Of a stretch of 13,238 bases of DNA, positions 1-7,800 are shown one piece after another. Position numbers and translations under genes: made by a program. The stretch spans positions 588,713-601,950 of the forward strand of contig KQ481977.1 in the NCBI GenBank assembly GCA_001430745.1, written 5' to 3'. Source of the stretch: Auxenochlorella pyrenoidosa (taxonomy: Eukaryota > Chlorophyta > Trebouxiophyceae > Chlorellales > Chlorellaceae). Within the stretch, counting starts at the first letter, position 1. Every line of letters starts with the position of its first letter. Below the pieces are notes generated by a model that had not been told where the DNA came from, did no database searches, and saw only the letters and a list, made by a program, of their open reading frames with translations.

Positions 1-3000
1 TACAGAATCTTCCCCTCCTGCACGCACCGCTCCACGCTGCAGCTGCACAGCTCCTGCGGTGGGGGAAGGGCGCGGGCGGGGGAGGGGGCGGCTTGCGGGG
101 CAACATTAGTTCCGTGGCACCGCGCACCTGCTGCCCACGCTCTGCAGCAGCAGGCCCCTCCGCCTCCCAAGGCGCGGCGCTGGCGCATGTCAGTCCCCTC
201 AGCAGCTGCATGCCCTGCTGGCACGGGCCAGCCTCGCCCCCCCCCCCAACCACACACACACACACCACCATCACCACCACCCCGCCGCCTGACCCAGCCC
301 CCAAGGCAGATCCTTCCTCGCCTGCACGATCAGCGTCGCCCCCAGCCCGGGCGCCGCTCCATGCCCAGCCGAGGGCAGCAGGCCCGCCACGGGCTGCTCC
401 GCCGCCTGCTGCAGCCCTGCCAGGTCAGCGAGGCTCAGCGTGTGCACAGCGTAGGTGCAGACCTGCCGGGTGCATGGGTGGTGTTGTGGGTGGGGTGAGG
501 GGGCAAGGGGGCTGCATAGCACGCGGCGTGCGCTCCTTTCATGCTAGTGCGGCCCGCTGTTAATTCTCTCCTTGGGGGTCCTGCTGGCTGGGAAGATGCA
601 GCAACCCTGGCTGGGCGCCACAGTGGTGCAGGGAGCTGAGCAATTGGGAGCTGACTTAAAAGGGCCTCGGAGGTGGTGCAGGCAGCCAAGGGGGCACAGG
701 GGCCAGGCGCCCACCACGTTGGGATGCGCCACACTCGCAGACAGCGCAGCCTCGGCGCGGGCAGCCTCAAAGTCTGGCTCAGACAGGGCGTGCTCGATGA
801 GCTTTGCCGCCACGGTGATGCCTTTCCAGCGCGCTGCGGGGCGGGGGCGGGCAGGGAGGGTTGCGGACGGCGCAGCGGGCTTGAAGACCCAGAGCGGGCA
901 GCTGGCAACAGCAGCGTGGCACTGGCTGGCTGCTGCAAGGCAAAGCAGCGCGTGGTTCCACAGCAGGTGGGAACCACGCCTGCGCCAGGCGCTCGCAGCG
1001 GCGAGAGACTAAGAGGCTATTCTTGTAGGTGTTGGTATCCCACTCCCCCCGCGCCGGGGGGGGGGGGGGCAACCACCCTGCCAGCACCCCCAGCACCCTG
1101 CACGGCCACACGGGCAGGGAAGTGCGCCCCGCTCACCCTTCCACACCACTGCGAACCCGCCCCGGTCCAGCGGCTCGATCAGGGTGAGGCCGTGCGCGCC
1201 GACGCCCGCACGGCTGCTCCACACCTCCTGTAGCATGCCCGACCCATGTCCGCTGCCAGCCTGCGAGGCGTGGATGAGAGGGTTCCATCTTGTTCTTGGC
1301 ACTGGTGGCGTGAGGGGGGATGCGCTGCCGGCTGGCCTGTTCCTGCAAGTGACGGCGGGGCCCGCCTGCGCCCGGCATGTTATTGAACAGCTGGCCCCGG
1401 CATGCCGAAACAACGCCTCGACCTGTCTGTTGTGGGAAGCAGGGAGGGCAGCGCTGCCCTGCAAGGAGCGCTGCGTCCCTCCCGATTTAGCTCAGCTGGC
1501 ACAGAGCTCAGCTAGCTCTGCCGCCGAACCGTCGTCCCCTGCGCCATGACCTTCAAATCTGAATGAACCTGAGTAGCCCAGACCAGTGAGACTTGCCTTC
1601 TCCAGATCCTCCTCCTTGTCGCCGCTTGTTCTGGACGGCCTTGGACTGGCTGCCGCCCTCGATTCCAGGCTGCCCGACTCTGACTGTCCCACCACCACCA
1701 GCGGCGAGGTCGCAGGGCTGCCCGGCAGCCCATCCTTTGTGGCCGCGCCGCGGCGCCTGCGGCGGCGGCGCAGGAGCAGCAGGGCGGCTGCCACGGCGGC
1801 GGCGGCGCCAGCCGCGGATGCAAGGCCCACCAGCACCCACACCCAGGCGGCTGGGCTCGCGCCACTGCCGCTGCTATCGCTGCCGCTTGGGGAGGCTGCC
1901 TGGCTGGTGTTGGCGGTCGGGTCCCACTGGCAGTTGTAGACAGTGTCCTGAAAGGCATGTTGAGCATGGGCAGCCTGGGTGAAAGTTTGCCTCAAGGGAT
2001 GGGCGCTGAGAGCGGGAAGCCAGCAGCACAGGCTGCACGCGAACCGTCCAAGGCGCGCAACCATGTCCATATCAGTCTTGTCCACAACACAGCATGGCGC
2101 AGCTAAGCTGCGGCTGCCGCACAGAGTGGCGCAGCACTGCAGGGCCAACCCGGCACCGTGCTGCACAGCCCAGCGCAGCAGCGCAGCGCAACACTTCTCA
2201 CGGTTGCGTCCACGCGCGCCTTGCCCAACGAGGAGCCATTGGGGAGCAGCAGCGGGACGTCGGGCGCGGCGCTGCCCACGAGCGCAAAGGCGGAGTCGTT
2301 GAGCAGGACCAGGGAGGCGTTGCCGGCGGTCACGTTCCTCAGCAGCACCGAGCCGCGGTACACATTCCCTGGGCGGGGCAGTACGGGAGGGGGCAGGGCC
2401 GGCTGAAGCGCGTGCGCCAGTGCAGCGCTCAGCCACGCCGGCTGGCTGCGGCTGCGACGGCTCGCTGCGTGCACCAGCCGGCACAGCAGCCCGGGAAGGG
2501 CTGCCATGCTGGTGCGTTGCGCAGGGCAGTGCTGGGTTTCAAGGCAGGCATGCGCTGCCAGGCCCCCAGGCTGCCCCACCCTGCCCCCACCTGCAACCAT
2601 GTCGGCAGAGCAGTCAGGCTGCCAGTAGTTGATGAACGCCCACCGGTGCGCCAGCTGCGCACAGGGGGCGGCGGCGCAGCACCTCCAGTCGAGTCGTCTG
2701 GGCTGGCAAGGCTGCGCTTGTGCTCGGGCCAGGCAGGGTGCAGGGGTGATGCCCGGGGCTGCCTTGCGCAGCATCTGTGGCACCAGCAGACGCGCGCGGG
2801 CAGCACCACACCTGGCAGTCAGGGCGGCAGATGATGCCGGGGTTGATGCCCAGATTGCCCGGCTCGGCGTCGGCGCCGCGCGCCAGGCCCCGCGCCGTCC
2901 AGGCCGCCGCATACGCCTGGTTGTTCAGCACCAGGCCTTGCAGCACCAGCATGGCCCCGCTGTCAATCACCAGGGCCTCCTCTATCTGCTGGAGGGAGGG

Positions 3001-4079
3001 GTGCGACTGGGGGTTAGGGGGTGACCGGGGGTTGGGTGGGGGTGGTGGTGGTGGTGTTGGGGGAGAGATCGGGGTGGGGTGGGGTTTGGGTGGGTGGGTG
3101 GGGTGGGGTTGGGTGGGTGGAGGTGGGTGGGGTGCAGAGCATATGCGGCTGGGGCAGCAAGGGGCTGCCAGCTTTCTGACTGCTCCCACCCCACCCCCAC
3201 CCCAGGTCGCTGCCCCATGCTCGCCTGTCCCATGTTGAGTGTGGGGGCTCCGGCCCGCAGGATGGCGTCTGGGCTGCTGCTCACGTTGAGGCCATCTGGG
3301 GTGAGAGGCAGAACAGGGGGGGACAGGCAGGGGCAGGCAGCGCGCTGAGCTGGATATTGACAGACACCGACGGCCTCGCACCCGGGAGGCCCGCGGCGCT
3401 CTTCCCGCCAGTCGTTTTCCGGGGGGGGGGCAGCGGCTACCACAGCCCGGCCGTCGCCTGCTTGTGAAGCCAGACTTGCGGAGCACGGCGGACCCGAGAG
3501 GGTCCAGGCGGGAAGGAGGAGGAGGACAGAAGGAAAGTGCAAGGGGAACCGGCTCCGCACCTGTTTGTAGCTGCGCACGGATCACCACCACCCGCCCCGC
3601 CGGGATGAGCACCTGTGTCCAGTTTTTCGAGTCCAGTGTGACATCGCCTGCCCAACAAGATGCAGGCAAAATGGTGACTGCAGGCTTTAGAGGGTTGGTT
3701 TGGAACTGGAAGATGCAGGCCTGGGAGGGAAAAATGCCCGGGCACCTGCCGCAGCCGCCCCTCCAACGTCGCTGCCTTTGCCCGGGCCCTGCTTACCCCG
3801 CAGCTCGATCGACACGATGCCGGTGGACTCATCCGGGCTCTGCAGCCCCTGCCAGAGTTCAGCAGATGTATTTACGGGCAGACCAGGCAGGGCCGCCGTG
3901 ACCGCAAGTTCCACGACCTGCTGCGATATCAGGCTGGGGTCTCTAGCAGCTGCAATCAGCTGACTGGCATTCAGGGGTGGCGCATCCTGCAAGCCTTGAC
4001 TGCCCTGGCTTTCAGCGGTGCACAATGCCAGCAGGAAAGCCAGCAGCGCTGCTGTTGTGCCCTTGGAGGGCGTTTGCAT
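1..4079 (-). CDS. Receptor-like protein kinase, 5' part (11 exons; gene continues past the left edge)
   Basis: Exons in transcript order: 4079-3797, 3647-3561, 3295-3225, 2988-2812, 2654-2591, 2368-2202, 1947-1597, 1260-1137, 833-715, 462-322, 53-<1. Splice phases agree throughout. The start is supported by an in-frame TAG five codons upstream (4094-4092). Visible parts: signal peptide about 1-22 (LLAFLLALCTA); ectodomain about 23-317 with sequons NAS, NTS, NWT, NVS, NVT, NAS, NGS and NTS and rungs such as SGAMLVLQGLVLNN that resemble right-handed beta-helix proteins; one membrane segment about 318-342 followed by seven Arg; a Ser/Gly-rich juxtamembrane region; then a kinase N-lobe with glycine loop LDRGGFAVVWKA (431-442), VAAK lysine (452), helix C and HPNVV, and a beta5/hinge-like LIVQELC. 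Inferred role: a plasma-membrane receptor passing an outside signal to a Ser/Thr or TKL-like kinase. The HRD and DFG motifs lie outside the window, so activity cannot be judged. Ligand unknown. The donor of exon 3 (3225 or 3201) and the acceptor of exon 5 are the least certain joins. Confidence 0.85.
54..321 (-). other. GC-AG intron 10 of the receptor kinase
   Basis: On the transcript strand the donor reads CAG|GCGAGG and the acceptor ACCGCAG|GAG, both phase 0, joining LIVQ to ELCSCS. No in-phase GT donor occurs before the frame meets a stop, so a GC donor is required if the downstream acceptor is right. The intron also holds a CA run (about 250-265 on the plus strand) and an 11-base C run at 237-247. 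Confidence 0.7.
237..279 (+). repeat. C11 run, CA dinucleotide run and CCA/TCA triplets
   Basis: Eleven C residues at 237-247 are followed by a short interrupted CA microsatellite and then CCA/TCA triplets. The whole stretch lies in the last visible intron of the kinase gene and has no coding meaning. Confidence 0.9.
715..1260 (-). other. Kinase N-lobe: glycine-rich loop, catalytic lysine and helix C
   Basis: Exons 1260-1137 and 833-715 join in phase 1 to read LTLIEPLDRGGFAVVWK then ARWKGITVAAKLIE, ending in HPNVV. This is the order expected of protein kinase subdomains I to IV. The loop has D-x-G-x-x-A where the family usually has G-x-G-x-x-G, so the first and third glycines are replaced. 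The VAAK lysine is present, and the Glu in ARAEAAL is the likely helix C partner. The next exons (462-322 and 53-1) supply the beta4-beta5 region with an insertion of roughly 35 residues and a hinge reading LIVQELC. Confidence 0.85.
1056..1069 (+). repeat. G14 homopolymer in intron 8 of the kinase gene
   Basis: Fourteen G in a row inside the intron between exons 1260-1137 and 833-715. Runs of this length are prone to replication slippage and sequencing error, but the intronic position means a length error would not change the protein. Confidence 0.9.
1261..1596 (-). other. GC-AG intron 7 of the receptor kinase
   Basis: The donor reads AAG|GCAAGT, the best-matching GC donor in the window, and the acceptor CTCGCAG|GCT. 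It joins the juxtamembrane EEDLEK to AGSGHGSG in phase 0. The nearby GT candidates all leave phase 1 and would break the frame into the kinase domain. Confidence 0.75.
1750..1851 (-). other. Transmembrane segment and stop-transfer arginines of the receptor kinase
   Basis: Within exon 1947-1597 the protein reads AAWVWVLVGLASAAGAAAAV followed by AAALLLL and then seven consecutive arginines. A 25-residue hydrophobic stretch ending in a basic run is the classic single-pass anchor with the C-terminal side in the cytosol. It places the glycosylatable part outside the cell and the kinase inside. Coordinates are approximate. Confidence 0.85.
2989..3224 (-). other. Intron 3 of the receptor kinase, GC or GT donor uncertain
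   Basis: Two in-phase donors are possible: CAG|GCGAGC, ending the exon at 3225, or GGG|GTGGGG, ending it at 3201 and adding eight residues (ASMGQRPG). The acceptor region reads CTCCAGCAG|ATAGAG, so two acceptors three bases apart (exon start 2988 or 2985) are also possible. The intron is extremely C-rich on the transcript strand. Confidence 0.55.
3001..3135 (+). repeat. G-rich low-complexity tract (GGGTGG/GGTGG) in a kinase intron
   Basis: The plus strand carries more than a dozen runs of three or more G separated by one to a few bases, in imperfect GGGTGG and GGTGG units. It lies in intron 3 of the minus-strand kinase gene, so the G-rich strand is the transcription template and the pre-mRNA is C-rich. 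The spacing meets the usual G-quadruplex pattern many times over. Confidence 0.9.
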
Positions 4080-4804
4080 GGCAGCAGAGATCTAAAGAGC
4101 CATCCTGATCGGCAGCGAGGGCAAAGGCAAGGGCCAGCTGCCTGTGGGCGTGCTGAGTGTGCTGAGCTTAGGAGCCCAGGAGGATGGATGTCAAACCAAG
4201 GCTAAGGCCAATGTTCACGTTCCTGCTGTGCTCACCAATAAGCCGCGGAGCAACACCTTTAAAGTAAGATGGGTGGCACACAGACTGCCAGGGACAGTGA
4301 CAAGCTTCCCCTGGCATCCAGAGGGGCAGCGGACTTCAGACTCCATGCCAGCTCCGGGCCAGTTTGGCACCCGCCTGCTGCTTTAAACTTTCAGATTCTT
4401 CGGGCTGAAAAACTGAGCGGAGATTGGGGCTTAGCTGGGGTGCCCTGCACAGCCTACACACCAAGCGTCGCTCCCTGAAGGCAGCCAAGCGTCAACACGT
4501 CAACACATGACTGTCCTTTGACGCCCTCAAGATTCCGCCCATACTATTTTCTGTCATCAGATGGACAAATCCCTAAGCGCTGGCAGGGACGTGCGACTGG
4601 CGTGGGTAGTGCATCTCAACAGGGGTTGCTCCGCCGCTGCGCATGCCGCGCCCATTGGATGGTGCCTGGCTTGCTTTGTCGATCAACACATATTGCTACG
4701 TTCACACTTTGCCCAGGTCATCTCAAGGAACAAGCGCCGGCCCTGCAGGGTCTCGCAGAAGGGCAGAAACACCAAACCCCACCTCCAACAGGCCGGCGGG
4801 GATC
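4080..4804. promoter_or_regulatory. Head-to-head intergenic region, probable bidirectional promoter
   Basis: This 725-bp stretch separates the start of the minus-strand kinase gene from the start of the plus-strand MIC60 gene. It is clearly less GC-rich than the genes and has no convincing exon. It contains CCAAT at 4208-4212 and 4235-4239, ATTGG (CCAAT on the minus strand) at 4654-4658, TTTAAA-type AT-rich patches near 4258 and 4382, and a cluster of TGACG/CGTCA motifs at 4490-4523. Transcription start sites cannot be set from sequence. Upstream ATGs occur at 4507, 4561, 4643 and 4656; the one at 4643 is in frame with MIC60 but would give a poor targeting peptide. Confidence 0.5.
4490..4523 (+). 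promoter_or_regulatory. Clustered CGTCA/TGACG motifs (possible bZIP sites)
   Basis: The 8-base unit CGTCAACA occurs twice in tandem (4490-4497 and 4498-4505), giving two CGTCA cores, and a TGACG follows at 4519-4523 in the opposite orientation. The second copy includes ACGTCA. Plant TGA-type and CREB-like bZIP proteins bind TGACG cores, often paired. That any factor binds here is inference. Confidence 0.35.
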
Positions 4805-7800
4805 ATGCTGGCAGGCCGATCATCGGCGGCCCGCCTGGCCAGGGGCTTGCGCGGGTTTGCCAGCAAAAAGGTGGGGCAGACGATGGCGCAGCAATTTGTT
4901 CTTGCTGTCTCGTAGGCGCTTGATGTCTAATGTTGCGCTCTGAAGCCGATCTTGCTCCTGGTTGACGTGCAGAAGCCCGACTTCTACAAGACCGCCCCCA
5001 GCGCCGAGCCCGCCGCTACTGCAAAGAACCCGGCGCCCCAGCAGGCTGCTGATGCTGCTGTAGCATCCAAGAATTCTCAGGCGTCGGTCGAGACCGCCAA
5101 GCCAGCTGCTGGTGCACCTGCGACCCCCACCGCCACTGCCGCCGCCCAGCCCTCGCCAATGGCAGCAAGCCCTGCTGGCAGCGGCACATCCACTGCAACT
5201 GCTGCGCCCAAGTCAGCGCCACCATCATCTACCAGTGCAACGACACCCCAGGCAGCAACAGCACCTGCACCGCTAGCCGCCAAGCCAGCCAGCAGTGATG
5301 CCACTGCTGCACCCTCGGCGCCTGCTGCGGCCGTCAAGCCAGCAGTTCCTGCAGCCTCCGCTTCCACCACTGCTCAGGCTGCCAAGCCTGCAGCTCCCGC
5401 GGCGTCTGCCCCCGCGGCTGCAGCGCCTGCAGCCAAGCCGGCGGCCCCTGCCGGCGGCGGACCAGGCGCGCCAGGCGGCGGCGGCAGCAGCGGCAATGGC
5501 TGGCTGCTGCACCCCTCGCTCCCGGTTGATGTGCGGCTGCTGACCGGCGGGCTTGTGGGTGCTGCCGCTCTGGCTTACACTTTGACCGGCGGCGACGACA
5601 AGCCGCAGGCGCCCAAGCCTGCCGCAGTCATTGTCGAGGAGTCTGGGTTCACGATGCAACCAGAGGCGGCAGCAGAGGCTGAGGCTGACGCTGCAGCAGC
5701 GGCAGCGGCAGATGCGGCGGTGGAACAAGCCGTGGAGGAGGCGGTGGCAGAGGTGGCAGCAGAGGAGGCGGCCAGCGCGGCTGGCGCTGCAGAGCCGGCG
5801 GCAGAGGCAGACGAGGGGCCATCAGAGGAGGAGCCAACTTATGTGGACGCATCCAAGGTGGGCGCGTGATGTGCCTGCGAGGCTTGCAAGCCTCAGGCCC
5901 CGCAGCAGCGCCGCCATGCCGTTCGGTGGGATTGGGCCTGCAGCCGGCAGGCGCGCCAGCGGAGCTCTCTGCTGCGCCCCTGTCGCTGCCTTGCCCGTTG
6001 CCTCTGGCCTTCCCTGCATGCGTGTACCGTGCGGCGCTGCTTGCTGCTGGGCCTGATGCCCTCGCTCTTCCCCGCTCGTTACTGCCCACCTCGTTACGTG
6101 GGTGCTGGGCGTAGGCGGCAGGGGCGGGGGCGCAGCATGCTCCCAGCTCCCCTTCTCTTTCTTCACCCACGGGCCCCTGTGACTACATGCGCTCTGCAGG
6201 TGCTGGGCGTCATTGAGGAGGTGTTCAGCAAGGAAGCCACCGAGCAGCTGGCAGCCCTGGAGGCGCAGGCGGCCGCCCAGGCGGCCCAGGCTGCCGACGC
6301 AAGCGAACAAAAGGTGGCAGACGCCGGCAGGGCGGCGGCGGCAGCTGCGGCGCCTGCGCCTGCGGAGTCGCCGGCTGGCGCCGGCGAAGCGCAGCAGGCG
6401 CAGCAGCCCGCGGGGCGCCAGCGCGGCAGGGGCGCTGGCGCAGCCGCCCGGCGAGCAGAGGAAGAGGTGGCGGCCATACAGGCCGCCATGGCAGACCAGG
6501 CTGGCGAGGCGGTTGCGTCTGATTTCGTCCAGGTGGGTTGCCTGTTCTGCTCACTGCCTGGCTGCTGCTCTGCCGGCTGCGGGCCTCCTGAGGATGATGG
6601 GTGCCCTGAACATGGGCGCCCGCGGGCGCTCCCGCTGTGCCCAGCGCTCCTGCCCGCGCCCGCCCGGCCCACCCACCCCGCCCACCCATGCTGCCTGCGC
6701 TGCGCTGCGCCGCCGGTGTGCTGCGCCTCGCTTCTCGCCTGCAGAGCAGGCCAAACACCCCCTCGCTGGCGGCCCTGGCGCAGAGTGGCAAGAAGGCGGC
6801 AGCCGAGGTGCCTGCCGTGCCTGCTGCGCCCGCCGCGCCCGCCGAGCCTTCGGAACCTTCGCCAGGCAAGCCGCCGGCCCAGCTTTGCCTGCGGCGTGCG
6901 GCGCTGCTGCGATACTTAAAGGCATCTGGCTGCATGCAAAGCGGGGCCACCTTGCAGCTGGTGCTGAGACCAGGCGCTATGCCACTGGGTGTGTGTTGAG
7001 CAGGACCTGCCACGCCTGCCCTCCCCGCTGCTTGCCTGGCTGCTGCAGACGCGGCCGTGCGCACCAAGCAGCTGCTGGGCCTGCAGCAGGACCTGTCTGC
7101 CGCAGGGCTGATCGCCGAGGCGGTGCGGCTGGGCATGGGCCCCTCGCAGGACTGGTCTGACTACCAGCAGCGCCACAGGTGGGGCTGCCTCGCCTGGCCT
7201 GCTGCCTCGCCTGCAGCCCCGCCTGCTGCCCCGCCTGCAGCCTGGCCTGCAGCCTCGCTTGTTGCCGTTGCCGTGCTCCTGGCCTTAAGGATCTTGAGGG
7301 ATGCAGGGTGAGCCCCTGGGCAGGGCCGCCGATGCCTGGGTGTTGGGCTCGTTGGGCCTGCCTGCCCGCCAGCAGTTCGCGCCGCCCCCGATAGGGCTGC
7401 AAAGCAGGCAGCGCCCTGCCAGTGGGTGACGGGGAGTGCCCTGCTCTGCGCATCCCTCTCCGGCTCACCGTCCTAGCGGGCGCAGTGTTTCTGCCGGCCC
7501 TGCTGGAAGGAGCCGCAGCCTGCCTCCGCGCTGACCCTACACCCTGAATAATCGCCCCTGGCGCACCCGAGCTGCAGGCAGGCCGAAGCGGATGCAGTTG
7601 TGCTGGCGCGCCTGCTGGACACGGCTGGGCAGCATGTCGCGGCGCAGCTGGCGGCGGCGCGCGCAGAGGCCGAGGCGGGGCGCACTGAGGTGGCGGCGGC
7701 GCGGCGGCAGCTTGCAGAGCAGGTGGCTGCGCGGGCCAGGGGGCGCGGCCGCCTGTCTCCTGACAGCGCCGCACGCTTGATGGTTGTCGTTCTGAGAGCC

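Noticed and set aside
1492..2484. 330-codon minus-strand open frame as a stand-alone membrane protein
   Set aside because: The right part is the true exon 1947-1597 with the membrane segment, but upstream and downstream parts are intron. Phases link it to signal peptide and kinase exons.
3011..3020. GGGTTAGGG resembling a telomere unit
   Set aside because: A single occurrence inside an irregular G-rich tract, not a repeat array.
4643..4804. In-frame upstream ATG extending MIC60 by 54 residues
   Set aside because: The extension is Pro-rich with no targeting character, while the ATG at 4805 starts directly with an Arg/Ala amphipathic presequence.
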